NCBI RefSeq assembly: GCF_000701445.1
Contig: NZ_JNIX01000010.1
Location: 124,001 to 188,000 of the forward strand
Direction: 5' to 3'
Source of the DNA: Brevundimonas bacteroides DSM 4726
Lineage (GTDB): Bacteria; Pseudomonadota; Alphaproteobacteria; Caulobacterales; Caulobacteraceae
Length of the DNA stretch: 64,000 nucleotides
Every line of letters starts with the position of its first letter. Position 1 is the stretch's first letter. The position numbers were made by a program, and so were the translations under genes. Below, piece by piece: positions 1-8,910 of this stretch. The notes under the pieces are model-generated. The model was not told the origin of the DNA. It did no database searches and saw only the letters and a program-made list of their open reading frames with translations.

Positions 1-459
1 GGCCGTTGGCACATAGGACCCGCCTGCCTCGTGACGCGAGACGGGCGCGCGATCTCCAAGGGGCCGCACACGCGCCGAGGCGGCAATGCGGATCTTTTCG
101 ACGATCTGCTCAAACTCCCCGCTGCTGCCACCCACCGGCTTGCCGACGCAGTCCACGGCACCAAGTTCCATCGCCTGAAGCGTCGCCTCGGCACCCTTTT
201 GGGTCAGCGTCGAGACCATGATGACCGGCGTCGGACGCAGCCGCATGAGCCGTTCCAGGAACTCCAGCCCGTTCATGTTCGGCATCTCGACGTCGAGTGT
301 CACGACATCAGGATTCAAAGCCTTGATGGCTTCGCGCGCCTCCAACGGGTCGCCAGCCTCGCCGACCACTTCGATGGAGACGTCCTCGGCCAGCTGACGG
401 CGGATCAACGCCCGCATTGTTGGCGAGTCGTCGACGATCAGCACGCGGGTCCTACCCAT
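1..459 (-). CDS. cheB: Chemotaxis response regulator protein-glutamate methylesterase CheB (partial)
   Basis: Only the N-terminal 153 codons are inside the window; the esterase domain lies beyond the left edge. The visible part is a receiver domain starting [19 protein letters not shown], with the acidic pair D10/D11, the phospho-acceptor D56 in [11 protein letters not shown] and the conserved Lys in VGKPVGG. CheB removes methyl groups from chemoreceptor glutamates (and deamidates glutamines) when phosphorylated by CheA, giving adaptation. The ATG lies inside the last codons of cheR (8-base overlap), so the two adaptation enzymes are translationally coupled. After the receiver, a Ser/Gly-rich linker region begins, as expected for CheB. 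Identity as CheB rather than another receiver protein rests on this gene order and on the receiver sequence. Confidence 0.93.
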   Translation of the reverse strand, partial: MGRTRVLIVDDSPTMRALIRRQLAEDVSIEVVGEAGDPLEAREAIKALNPDVVTLDVEMPNMNGLEFLERLMRLRPTPVIMVSTLTQKGAEATLQAMELGAVDCVGKPVGGSSGEFEQIVEKIRIAASARVRPLGDRAPVSRHEAGGSYVPTA

Positions 460-1315
460 GCCGCGCCTCGCGACGATACGCGGTCAGAGAGTCCGGGATC
501 AGGCCTCGCGCCTCGGCACGTTCCGAATGGCCGATGTAAAGATGTCCCCCATCGTTCAGTGCATCGCTGAACCTTTGGAACAGTCGATCCTGAGTGGGTG
601 CATCGAAGTAGATGGCCACGTTGCGGCAGAAAATGATGTCAAACCGGTTCTTCATGGGCCAGTCGCCCAAGAGGTTCAGCACCCTGAACGAAACCAGAGC
701 CTTGACGTCCGACGAGATTTCGAACCCGTCACCCTGGCGGCGCACATGCTTGCGCAGGATTGTCGGCGGAATCGGCTCGACGTCACCCTGTGAATAGACA
801 CCGGTAGCAGCGCGATTCACGATGACAGGGTCGATGTCTGATGCGAGAATCTTCACATCAAGCCTTGCAGCCTCCGGCAAGGCTTCGAGAACGGTCATGG
901 CGATCGAGTAGGGCTCGTGACCGGCGGAGCATCCTGCTGACCACAGGCGCACCCTGCCCCCAGCCCGAGCAGTGCGCGCCAACTGGTCCATCTTGACCTC
1001 GGCAAGGTGCTCGAAGTGGTGCGGTTCACGGTAGAACCGTGTGACGTTCGTTGTGAGGGCGCTGAGGAAAGCGCTGCGTTCCTCCACGCTCTGGGGATCA
1101 GCCACCATCGCCAGATAGGACGAGAAATCCTTGATCTGTCGCTCACGCAGGCGTTTGGCCAAGCGCGAATAGACCAGGCTCGCCTTGGCCTCGACCAGAT
1201 GTATGCCCGACAGATCGTAGAGCATCGCTGCGACGCAGGAGAAGTCGTGCCAGGTGAAGACGAACTCGCCGGCGACGGCGATGTCGTCGGCTTTTTGACG
1301 TGCCAGTGCAGTCAT
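452..1315 (-). CDS. cheR: Chemotaxis protein methyltransferase CheR
   Basis: A 287-residue SAM-dependent methyltransferase that methylates glutamates on chemoreceptors. The N-terminal helical CheR_N segment is followed by a Rossmann-type domain with the SAM-binding motif [14 protein letters not shown] and the later motif [10 protein letters not shown], both typical of CheR. The C-terminus reads [11 protein letters not shown], also a CheR signature. The start ATG overlaps the cheW stop by four bases (ATGA), and the stop overlaps cheB, so it is one operon. There is no extra TPR or pentapeptide-binding extension, and the length is normal for the family. It is likely to act on the receptor encoded at the head of this operon, which ends in a possible CheR tether pentapeptide. 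Confidence 0.96.
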   Translation of the reverse strand: MTALARQKADDIAVAGEFVFTWHDFSCVAAMLYDLSGIHLVEAKASLVYSRLAKRLRERQIKDFSSYLAMVADPQSVEERSAFLSALTTNVTRFYREPHHFEHLAEVKMDQLARTARAGGRVRLWSAGCSAGHEPYSIAMTVLEALPEAARLDVKILASDIDPVIVNRAATGVYSQGDVEPIPPTILRKHVRRQGDGFEISSDVKALVSFRVLNLLGDWPMKNRFDIIFCRNVAIYFDAPTQDRLFQRFSDALNDGGHLYIGHSERAEARGLIPDSLTAYRREARHG

Positions 1316-1770
1316 GCGGCTTCCGCGACGGTTTCGGGCAGGATTCCGTCAAGCGCGATGAGGCTGATCATGCCCGTGTCCTGAGCGATCACGCCCTTCA
1401 CAAAGGAGCGAACGGTATCGCAGGCGACGTCCGGGGTCGGCTGTATCCGATCATCGGAGACCGTCAGGATGTCCGACACGGCCTCGACGAGCAGCCCGAC
1501 CGTCTTGTTGCTGATGCGGGCGACAATGATGACGTGCCGTGCTGATGGTTCACTGGGGCCGAGGCCCAGTCTGGCACCGAGGTCGACGATTGGCAGGACT
1601 GTGCCGCGAAGATTGATGACGCCTTTGACATAGCTCGGCGACTGCGGGATCGCGGTGGCTGGGGCCCATCCGCGTATCTCCAGAACCGATCGAATATCTA
1701 CGCAGAACTCCTGCCCGCCGAGGTGGAAGGCGATGAGTTCGCGGGGATCGACGCTGGGGGAGAGGCTCAT
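1312..1770 (-). CDS. cheW: Chemotaxis coupling protein CheW
   Basis: A 152-residue SH3-like CheW adaptor that links receptors to the CheA kinase. The family pattern is visible: [18 protein letters not shown] near the N-terminus, [18 protein letters not shown] in the centre and [18 protein letters not shown] near the C-terminus. The central NLRG..LPIVDL is the classic CheW core. It starts three bases after the cheA stop, with ATG at 1770, and its own stop overlaps the cheR start by four bases. The protein is a single domain with no attached receiver. Function is clear from family and operon context. Confidence 0.96.
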   Translation of the reverse strand: MSLSPSVDPRELIAFHLGGQEFCVDIRSVLEIRGWAPATAIPQSPSYVKGVINLRGTVLPIVDLGARLGLGPSEPSARHVIIVARISNKTVGLLVEAVSDILTVSDDRIQPTPDVACDTVRSFVKGVIAQDTGMISLIALDGILPETVAEAA

Positions 1771-1773
1771 GTC

Positions 1774-4026
1774 TCAGCTCGCTTTGTCGAGAAGTGTGGG
1801 GCGAGTGGCGGTCTGGCGACGCAAGGCGATGACTCCGTCGACGTCGACGATCAGCGCCACTCGGCCGTCGCCCAGAATGGTGGCCGCGGCGATGCCGGGC
1901 ACCTGGTCGTAGTTCTGCTCAAGGCTTTTGATCACGACCTGACGCTGGCCTTGGATCGAGTCGACGCGGAGCGCGGCCAGGCCGCCCAGTTCGCTTTCGA
2001 CCAGGATGGTCACGCCTGAACCTGAGGCCGGGTCCGGACGAAACCCCATGGCGCTGCCAACGTCGATCAGTGGAACGTGGCTGCCCCGGACAGCCAGTAC
2101 GGTCGCGTGCGGGCCGAGCGACCGGACGTCCACCGGCTTGGGTTGCAGGGTTTCGACAATGACGGTGATCGGCACGACCAGAGTGTGGTCGCCCACACTG
2201 ACGACCATGCCGTCCAGAACCGCTAGCGTGAGGGGGAGGCTCAGGGTGAAGGTCGAGCCCTTGCCGGGGATTGAGGTGATGCTGATCCGGCCGCCCAGGG
2301 CCTGAATGGAGCGTTTGACTACGTCCATTCCCACACCTCTGCCCGAGATGTCCGATACCGCCGAGGCCGTGGAAAAGCCGGGGGCGAAAATCAGATTGTC
2401 GACTTCCTCTTCGGTCAGCACGGCGTCCGGCTCGATCAGCCCCCGTTCGATCGCTATGGAGCGAACGCGTGCTCGGTCGATGCCCTTGCCGTCGTCGGAG
2501 ACCTCGATGACAATTCGACCTGACCTGTGCAGGGCCGCCAGACGGATTACGCCCTCGGCCGGCTTGCCCGCCGCGACCCGAGCTTCGGGGCTTTCCAGCC
2601 CATGATCCACCGCATTGCGGATCATGTGGGTCAACGGCTCTGAAAGGCGCTCGATCACGGTCTTGTCGACCTCGGTGCCTTCGCCTTCTGTCACCAGTCG
2701 GACAGACTTGCCCGTCATGCTGGCTACTTCACGAACAAGGCGAGGCATTCTCTGGAAAACAGACTTCACGGGCTGGGCCCGGATCGCCATCACGCTGTCC
2801 TGAATTTCCCGCGTCAGCTGCTCAAGATCATCTAGCCCGAGAGCGATGTTGCCCGACCTGGCCAGGCCAGCTTCATGAACCTGCTGCGCCAGCATGGCCT
2901 GGTTGATCACAAGCTCGCCGACGAGATCGATCAGACGATCCACCCGGTCGAGATCTACGCGGATGGTCGGCTGTGCGACGTCGGTGGCCTTGCCGGCCGA
3001 CTTGGCTGACGGCGCGTTGGCCGACTCTGAGACTTGGGGCGATGGCTCCTTAAGGACTCTCGGTTCGGTCGCGATCACGGACTCCGCCGCAGCTTCGGCT
3101 TCGGCGGTGTCGGAACTCGCGCCGCGCGCCATGGCAAGAAGGTCCTGCAGCGACATCTCCCCCTCCAGCGGGCCGGCCGATGCGGGGATCAGGTCTCGGT
3201 CGCCATCTCCGATGTCTGGCGTGGAAGTCACGGCGATGTCGACCGTGTCATTCGCACCGGGTCCCCGGATCGTGAGGTCGCAGTCGCCATCGACAAACTC
3301 GAAGACGTCGCGGATGTCGGCTTCGGCTTTTTCTGTCGTCAGCCAGAGGGTCCAGGACAAATAGGCTCCGAACACATCGAGCGTGTCCAGGCCGGGCAAG
3401 GCGTCGGCGTTGAGTTCGACCCGAAGTTCACCCAGACGCGCAAGTTCTCGCAGAAGAACGCTGGCGTCGTTTGCATTGGCATAAAGCGTCGCATGCGGCT
3501 TGAACTCGATGCGCCATTCGGCCGGTCCAGCCTCAGTTGATGCGACCAACGGCGTGAACGCCTCGGGAGCATCACCGATGCTCAAGGGCACAACGGCGAA
3601 AGCTATAGGCAGGTCCAGCTCGCCAGCCTCACCGGCCTCCTCAGCAACGCAGAACGCCTCGAGCTGCTTGATGAGGTCCTGATCACCGTCGGGATCCAGC
3701 GATTCTCCGACCTTGGCCGCACTCACATGGTCCGAAAGGCGGTCTGCGCATCGTAGCATCAGGGCGACGAGACTGGCCTCGACCTCGAGTTCGCCATTGC
3801 GGACGCCATCGAGCGTGGTCTCGAACACGTGAGCGAAGCGAACCAGCCCATCAAGGCCGAAGGCGCCGGCCCCTCCCTTGACGGAGTGCACAGCGCGGAA
3901 GACGGCGTTCACGGTCTCAGAGTCGCCCTGTCCTTCCTCCATCGCCAGCAGACCTGTTTCCAGGTCGGCCAGAAGTTCTTCGCATTCCTGGAAGAACGTG
4001 GCCCTGATCGCCTCCATCGGATCCAA
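1774..4026 (-). CDS. cheA: Chemotaxis histidine kinase CheA
   Basis: A 750-residue CheA. Domains in order: HPt (P1) with the phosphorylated His in AVHSVKGGAGAFG; a variable P2-like region of about residues 150-330; an acidic and Ala-rich linker; the P3 dimerisation segment (VDRLIDLVGELVINQ); the P4 ATPase with the N-box HMIRNAVDHGLE and a glycine motif ISGRGVGMDVV; and a C-terminal CheW-like P5 domain. It phosphorylates CheY and CheB in response to receptors. I chose the TTG at 4026 because GGAG sits seven bases upstream; an ATG three codons in (4017) is the alternative. It is followed after three bases by cheW. Confidence 0.96.
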   Translation of the reverse strand: MDPMEAIRATFFQECEELLADLETGLLAMEEGQGDSETVNAVFRAVHSVKGGAGAFGLDGLVRFAHVFETTLDGVRNGELEVEASLVALMLRCADRLSDHVSAAKVGESLDPDGDQDLIKQLEAFCVAEEAGEAGELDLPIAFAVVPLSIGDAPEAFTPLVASTEAGPAEWRIEFKPHATLYANANDASVLLRELARLGELRVELNADALPGLDTLDVFGAYLSWTLWLTTEKAEADIRDVFEFVDGDCDLTIRGPGANDTVDIAVTSTPDIGDGDRDLIPASAGPLEGEMSLQDLLAMARGASSDTAEAEAAAESVIATEPRVLKEPSPQVSESANAPSAKSAGKATDVAQPTIRVDLDRVDRLIDLVGELVINQAMLAQQVHEAGLARSGNIALGLDDLEQLTREIQDSVMAIRAQPVKSVFQRMPRLVREVASMTGKSVRLVTEGEGTEVDKTVIERLSEPLTHMIRNAVDHGLESPEARVAAGKPAEGVIRLAALHRSGRIVIEVSDDGKGIDRARVRSIAIERGLIEPDAVLTEEEVDNLIFAPGFSTASAVSDISGRGVGMDVVKRSIQALGGRISITSIPGKGSTFTLSLPLTLAVLDGMVVSVGDHTLVVPITVIVETLQPKPVDVRSLGPHATVLAVRGSHVPLIDVGSAMGFRPDPASGSGVTILVESELGGLAALRVDSIQGQRQVVIKSLEQNYDQVPGIAAATILGDGRVALIVDVDGVIALRRQTATRPTLLDKAS

Positions 4027-4038
4027 GTCGGTTCTCCG

Positions 4039-4404
4039 TCAGGCGGCAACACGTCGAACAGCGTCGACGAGTTTTGCGGGGTCGAAGGGCTTGACGATCC
4101 AGCCGGTCGCGCCGGCAGCCCGGGCGCGTTGCTTCTTCGCGGCATCGCTCTCCGTGGTCAGGACCAGGATAGGCGTGCCCCGGCGTCGTTCGTCACGTCG
4201 CACCGCCTCGATGAAGCCGAAACCGTCCATGTTCGGCATATTGATGTCGGTGATGATCACGTCCGGCTCGGTCTGGCTCAGCACCTCCAGACCGTGGACG
4301 CCATCCACCGCCTGGACGACCTCGAACGAGGCTTCGGCCAGGGCAAGGCGCAGCATGTCCCTCATGGTCCGGGAATCGTCGACGGTCAGCACAACCTTGG
4401 TCAT
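4039..4404 (-). CDS. cheY: Chemotaxis single-domain response regulator, CheY type
   Basis: A stand-alone receiver of 121 residues: MTKVVLTVDDSRTMRDML at the N-terminus with acidic D9/D10, phospho-acceptor D53 in TDINMPNMDG, the switch Thr in LTTES and Lys in VKPFDPAKL. It carries the signal from CheA to the flagellar motor. The reading frame is open further upstream, but the ATG at 4404 gives the normal family length and overlaps the stop of the STAS gene by four bases, which supports translational coupling. The cheA start lies 12 bases downstream. Being the only free CheY in the visible cluster, it is the likely motor-binding protein, although a phosphate-sink role cannot be excluded. Confidence 0.94.
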   Translation of the reverse strand: MTKVVLTVDDSRTMRDMLRLALAEASFEVVQAVDGVHGLEVLSQTEPDVIITDINMPNMDGFGFIEAVRRDERRRGTPILVLTTESDAAKKQRARAAGATGWIVKPFDPAKLVDAVRRVAA

Positions 4405-4688
4405 AGATGGGCATCCGCGATTGGCAGGGTTTCGGGTTCGACCCCCAGATGGCTCAGGCCCGTCAACAGGGCCGCCGAGGGTGAGAGGAGACGCAAGGGC
4501 TGGCTGTCTTCGCGCCACGTGCGAACCGCCGAGAGGAGCAACTGCACCCCAAGTCCCCCCAGTCGCTCGACGGAGGCTCCGTCAAGGTCGAGGGCAGCCC
4601 CGCGCTTGGATTTCAGTGCGCCGAGGCAGAGTTCGAGGCTGGCCGGATCAAGCCGGGCAGGCAGTTCCAGGACCGCCGGCCGGCTCAT
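4401..4688 (-). CDS. STAS-domain protein in the chemotaxis operon
   Basis: A 95-residue protein with the STAS (anti-anti-sigma-like) fold pattern: LELPARLDPASLELC at the start, a central beta-strand LDLDGASVERLGGLGVQLL and a final helix region. In classical STAS switches a Ser in a D-S-x-G stretch is phosphorylated; here the matching stretch reads VERLGGLG and has no Ser or Thr, so it is probably not controlled by that kind of phosphorylation. It sits between the receptor and CheY, overlapping the receptor stop by one base (TGATG) and cheY by four. Similar small STAS proteins occur in alphaproteobacterial che operons, but their role is not settled. An array scaffold or regulator role is inference. 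Confidence 0.8.
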   Translation of the reverse strand: MSRPAVLELPARLDPASLELCLGALKSKRGAALDLDGASVERLGGLGVQLLLSAVRTWREDSQPLRLLSPSAALLTGLSHLGVEPETLPIADAHL

Positions 4689-6985
4689 CAGAACTCCTCC
4701 CAGTCATCGGCGGCCTGCGCGAGCGCAGTGTTGCCGGCGGTGGCGCGGCGGGGTGTAGCCTGGCCCTTGGCGAACTCAGCGATCCGGGTCTGGGCCGTGT
4801 GCACCGGGGCGGCTGCGGCCTTGGCGGCTCGGGCCGCGGCCGGACTGGCCACCGCCGGGCTGACCGGGCGGGCCGAGACGCCACTGATCTGGAACCGGCT
4901 CACCAGCCGCGCCAGTTCCTGCGCTTCCTGGTTCAGGCTGTGGCTGGCTGCGGTCGACTCCTCGACCATCGCCGCGTTCTGCTGGGTCGTCTGATCCATC
5001 TGATTGACGGCCGTATTGACCTGGGTCAGTGCCGTGGCCTGCTCCTGGGCCGAAGCGTTGATCTCGGCCATCAGCGCGTTGATCTCGCTGACCCGGCCGA
5101 CGATTGCCGTCAGCGCCTGGCCGGTCTGTCCCACCAGGCTGACACCGTCCTTGACCTGTGTGGTCGAGGCCGAGATCAGGGCCTTGATCTCCTTGGCCGC
5201 TTCGGCCGAACGCTGGGCCAGGGCCCGGACTTCGGACGCGACGACGGCGAAGCCGCGACCGGCGTCGCCAGCGCGTGCTGCTTCGACCCCGGCGTTGAGG
5301 GCGAGCAGGTTGGTCTGGAAGGCGATTTCGTCGATGACGCCGATGATCTGGCTGATCTGATCGGCGGACCGTTCGATTTCTCCCATGGCGGCGACCGCCT
5401 TGTTGACGACTACGCCGCTGGCTTCCGCATCACCGCGCGCTTCGGTGACGACCGTGTTGGCCCGCTGAGCGCCTTCGGCGGTACGCCTCACCGTCGCGGT
5501 GATTTCGTCCAGCGCCGCAGCGGTCTGCTCCAGCGTGGCCGCCTGCTGCTCTGTCCGACGCGACAGGTCGTCGGCCGCCTGGCTGATCTCGCTCGATCCG
5601 CTCTGAATGGCCGAGGCGTTGGTGGTGATCACCCCCATGGCGTCTTCCAGCTTGGCCATGGCGTCATTGAAGTCGCTACGCAGCTTGGCGTAGTCGCCGG
5701 GGAAATCGCTGTCGATGCGATAGGCCAGATTGCCGGCCGCGAGCGCCGTCAGACCGGCTCCCGTTTCCTCGACCACGCGCCCCTGGATTTCCGCGGCGAC
5801 GCGGGCCGCCTCGGCGCGCTGTTCGCGCTCGACCTCGACGGCCGTGATATCGCTGGCGAACTTGACGACCTTGCAAACCTTGCCGTCGTGATCGACTATC
5901 GGGTTATAGCTGGCTGCGAGAACCACACGCCCACCGCCGCGGGCGTAACGGGTGAAGTTGCCCGACGTGAACTCGCCGGAAGCCAGACGGCGCCAAAAGT
6001 CGGCGTATTCGGGCGAAGCCGCATACACCGGATCGACAAACATCGAATGATGGCGTCCCTGGATCTCGGCCAGGGAATAGCCGACCACGTCGAGGAAGTT
6101 CTTGTTGGCTTCCAGAATTTTGCCGTCGAGGGTGAACTCGATGACCGCTTGCGACCGATCAACCGCGGCCATCCTTGCGCTGGCATTCAGCAGGTTGACC
6201 GAGCCGGCTGCCAGATCGACTGCGTTCTTGCGGAATACTTCAAGCGACCGGGCCATCTCACCGATCTCGTCCTTGCGATCGGCGCCCACGATCTGAATAT
6301 CGGTCTCGCCGCGCGCGAGGACCTTCATCGCCTCCGTCATCTTGACCATCGGCGACAGGATGCGGCCACTGACGAACCAGACTGCCGACGCGAGCCCCGC
6401 GATGAGCAGCAGCGCGCCAAGGACCAAAGCCCAGCCGCTGATCTGAACCATCGCCTGAGCGCCAGCCTCGTCCGCGGCCTGTAGCGCCGTGGCCTGGGCG
6501 ACAGCCTGGTCCACCCCCTCACGGTGCTGTTGATAGGCCGCTTGGGCGACGGAGTAAGCCGACGCGGCTGCCGCCAGATCACCCCGCTCCACGGCCGGCA
6601 GGAAGCTTCCCTCGACCGTCCGCCAGAACTCCTGCGCACCGGGATCAACCTTCTCGGACAACGTGGCGATGAGGTCGCCAGGAAGGTCCGCTTCCAACCA
6701 AAGCTGGCTGCGCTCGTCGTACTGCTGCTTCAACTCAGCCAGACGGGTCTTGCGCAGCTCGACATAGGTCGGATCGAGCATGGCCTGGCTCAGCTCGAGG
6801 TTCGCTTCAACCACATAGGCCGGGGGCGGCAGAATGTCGGCCACCAGATCCTTGTCACGAATAATGTCGGCATACTCGGGTCCGCCGATCCGAATCTGCG
6901 AGACTGCGTAGCCACCCCCCGCGATCAACAAGACAACCAGCAGGGATATGGCGACGACACCGGTGGCAAAGAATCTTTTCAGCAT
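4688..6985 (-). CDS. Methyl-accepting chemotaxis protein with HAMP and PAS domains
   Basis: A 765-residue chemoreceptor. It has an N-terminal membrane helix (about residues 8-29), a periplasmic helical sensor region (about 30-185), a second membrane helix ([19 protein letters not shown]), a HAMP linker, a cytoplasmic PAS domain (about 280-395, from [19 protein letters not shown]) and the long MA signalling domain. The kinase-binding tip is nearly canonical: [20 protein letters not shown]. The last five residues, DWEEF, fit the xWxxF pattern that tethers CheR and CheB in some receptors. It is first in the operon; GAAGAGAG precedes the ATG. The combination of periplasmic sensor and PAS suggests it reads both outside and inside signals, but no ligand can be named. 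Confidence 0.95.
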   Translation of the reverse strand: MLKRFFATGVVAISLLVVLLIAGGGYAVSQIRIGGPEYADIIRDKDLVADILPPPAYVVEANLELSQAMLDPTYVELRKTRLAELKQQYDERSQLWLEADLPGDLIATLSEKVDPGAQEFWRTVEGSFLPAVERGDLAAAASAYSVAQAAYQQHREGVDQAVAQATALQAADEAGAQAMVQISGWALVLGALLLIAGLASAVWFVSGRILSPMVKMTEAMKVLARGETDIQIVGADRKDEIGEMARSLEVFRKNAVDLAAGSVNLLNASARMAAVDRSQAVIEFTLDGKILEANKNFLDVVGYSLAEIQGRHHSMFVDPVYAASPEYADFWRRLASGEFTSGNFTRYARGGGRVVLAASYNPIVDHDGKVCKVVKFASDITAVEVEREQRAEAARVAAEIQGRVVEETGAGLTALAAGNLAYRIDSDFPGDYAKLRSDFNDAMAKLEDAMGVITTNASAIQSGSSEISQAADDLSRRTEQQAATLEQTAAALDEITATVRRTAEGAQRANTVVTEARGDAEASGVVVNKAVAAMGEIERSADQISQIIGVIDEIAFQTNLLALNAGVEAARAGDAGRGFAVVASEVRALAQRSAEAAKEIKALISASTTQVKDGVSLVGQTGQALTAIVGRVSEINALMAEINASAQEQATALTQVNTAVNQMDQTTQQNAAMVEESTAASHSLNQEAQELARLVSRFQISGVSARPVSPAVASPAAARAAKAAAAPVHTAQTRIAEFAKGQATPRRATAGNTALAQAADDWEEF

Positions 6986-7588
6986 GGGGCTCTCTTCATC
7001 TCTTCGGCCGTGAGACAGCTGGTTTCTTCAGGTCGACTGGGGCGGCAGGGATTTTTTCTTCGGCTCACTTGAAGCCGCAAGGAGTTCTAGTGGACTTTTG
7101 CCTTGCATCACGCTGCATACCGGATTCGTTCTGAAGCGACGATCATTGCTATTGCAGATGTTTAGAAAGAGTAACGAAGTTATGCCGAAACCATCCCGCG
7201 CGTTGATGGGACTCGGTCGCTCTCGAGTATTCGTTCTTTGGTTGTATACTATTTACATTAACCAACTCGCGCTTGCGGCCTGACTAATGCAGTTACTGCT
7301 CGATCGGATAGCGCGCGGGCTTGGTGAGGCGTCGACAAGATCTTGCTCGGGGCTGGTCGATCCCTGTCCCAGCATCTGAGGTTCTGCAACGCCCGGTCTG
7401 GGGGCCAGGCACGGTAAACGGGGCCTGACCGCAAGAGGCTAAGATGACGGAATGGTCATCAGATCCGAACCACAGGCGAATCGGCACAGAATCCGCGCTC
7501 ACTCGGTGGACGGCGTGTTCCGCCCGCCTTAGACGCACAACCCCATCACTCTCGCCGTGATGCTGAAATCCTTGAGCTGACCGCGAGG
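6986..7588. other. Intergenic region upstream of the che operon, no confident gene
   Basis: About 600 bases between the MCP start and the 3' end of the hydrolase gene, both on the minus strand. The che promoter must lie here. The stretch around 7140-7275 is visibly richer in A and T than its surroundings and contains TTGGTT (7238-7243) facing AACCAA (7260-7265) around GTATAC, a candidate control site. At the hydrolase end are two small hairpins, CATCAC/GTGATG (7544-7562) and CTGACC/GGTCAG (7577-7592, overlapping the stop), which could form a weak terminator on the minus strand without a clear T-run. Short open frames here show no convincing start or protein character. Confidence 0.5.
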
Positions 7589-8905
7589 TCAGATCCCGGG
7601 CCGAAACGCCGCATCGATGAAGCAGGGCTCAACCATCCGTGCACCCGCGGCCGCGCACCGGGCTGCCATGTCTGCGGTTGTGGGGCGCACGCCGGTATCA
7701 AGCCAGATTTCCAAGACCTCCAACAACGCTACATACTGCGGCGGCGAGAGGCGGCTGTGTTCCGTCTCCGTCGTGAAAGCCTGGACCAGCAGGTCCGACC
7801 GGCCCGCCTCGGCCACGGTCTGCGCATACATCGCCGAATGCTCGACGAAGACCGTGGGGTCGTATCGCGCGTGGATCGTCACCGTCGGCAATACGATCTG
7901 GCCGCTGAGGTCCGCGTCATAAGCGAGAGCCGCGACCGCTGCCGGATCGGCCGCGAACCGCTCCACGCCCTGGTTCAGGGCTCGGTCGTCTTCCGACCCC
8001 CGATAGGTCCGCCCGGTATTGTCGAACGGATTGCGTCCGCCCAGCCGGTTCCATACCAGGTCCTGAAACAGCGTCGTCGCCCAGGCCAGGTGCGCGACCA
8101 GCTGGTCCTCCTCAATCCCCGTCACCGACAGGATGTTGCGCAGCCGCCCCGCCTGCTCCGGCGTCCGCTCGGCCGCCGGGCGACCCACGCCGGTACACTC
8201 CGCGACCCGCTCCGCCAGCGCGGCGCGCGGCATGGACCCGCCCTGCGGCAACCCCTGCCACACCGGATACTGCGCCTCGTCGGGCCGCGGATGATTGCGG
8301 CAGTAGAACTGGTAGACCGCCCTCAGATCGGCGCGAAACCCATAGGCTCGCGTGCCTCCGCCCAGCACGCCGCTGGTCAGCAGGACCCCGTCCCAATTGC
8401 GCGTCCCGTCGCCCGCGACCGCATACAGCTCCGCCGCCTTGGCCGCGACATTGCCGCCCCACGACTGGCCATGCAGCAGAGTGCGCTCGGGCCGCCCCCA
8501 ACGCGCCCAGACGATCTCGCGCAGCTGGTCGGTGTCCTCGGCCGCCATGCGCACGCCGTATCCGCCGCGCCGATAGGTCGAGCCCGCCCAAGCGTAGCCC
8601 TGCCCCACCATCATTGAAAACCGGTCCAGATCCTCTTCCGGATCGCCCCGCTCCGGATCGCCCGTGCGCGGCCCGCCATGGGCGTGGACGATCAGCCGGC
8701 CGTTCCAGTCCGCTGGACGAGCGTACCACCACCACGCCCCGCTCTCGGCCCGCCCCGACCAGCACTGGGTGCCCTCGGGCAGGCTCGTCGGACAGGTCTC
8801 GGACCGCACCGCGCCCGCCTGGCTCCAGGCCGGCGCGGCGATCGCGAGGCCCGCCGCCGCCACGACGACGGTCATCGGGTCGAGGCTCCAGCGGAATGCC
8901 GTCAC
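7589..8905 (-). CDS. Secreted alpha/beta hydrolase
   Basis: A 438-residue protein with a signal peptide ending near PAWSQA, then a hydrolase domain. The nucleophile elbow is LLHGQSWGGN (Ser148), with LIVHAHGGPR earlier as a probable oxyanion strand; the late segment TTETEHSRL offers the catalytic His and IHARYDPTV a likely Asp. I chose GTG at 8905 because the signal peptide then has the right length and AAGGAG lies upstream; it starts only five bases after the TonB receptor stop. The longer open frame into the receptor gene is not used. It probably processes, in the periplasm or outside the cell, a substrate linked to that receptor. The family looks like uncharacterised secreted hydrolases; whether it is an esterase or a peptidase is not visible. 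Confidence 0.82.
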   Translation of the reverse strand: MTAFRWSLDPMTVVVAAAGLAIAAPAWSQAGAVRSETCPTSLPEGTQCWSGRAESGAWWWYARPADWNGRLIVHAHGGPRTGDPERGDPEEDLDRFSMMVGQGYAWAGSTYRRGGYGVRMAAEDTDQLREIVWARWGRPERTLLHGQSWGGNVAAKAAELYAVAGDGTRNWDGVLLTSGVLGGGTRAYGFRADLRAVYQFYCRNHPRPDEAQYPVWQGLPQGGSMPRAALAERVAECTGVGRPAAERTPEQAGRLRNILSVTGIEEDQLVAHLAWATTLFQDLVWNRLGGRNPFDNTGRTYRGSEDDRALNQGVERFAADPAAVAALAYDADLSGQIVLPTVTIHARYDPTVFVEHSAMYAQTVAEAGRSDLLVQAFTTETEHSRLSPPQYVALLEVLEIWLDTGVRPTTADMAARCAAAGARMVEPCFIDAAFRPGI

Positions 8906-8910
8906 AGGTC

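Noticed and set aside
3878..6484. 868-residue open frame on the plus strand
   Set aside because: It lies antisense to the chemoreceptor and CheY genes, is rich in Arg, Ser and Gly, and has no domain; it is a high-GC shadow frame.
7098..7283. 61-residue open frame upstream of the che operon
   Set aside because: It lies in the A+T-rich patch, has no good ribosome site and no family resemblance.
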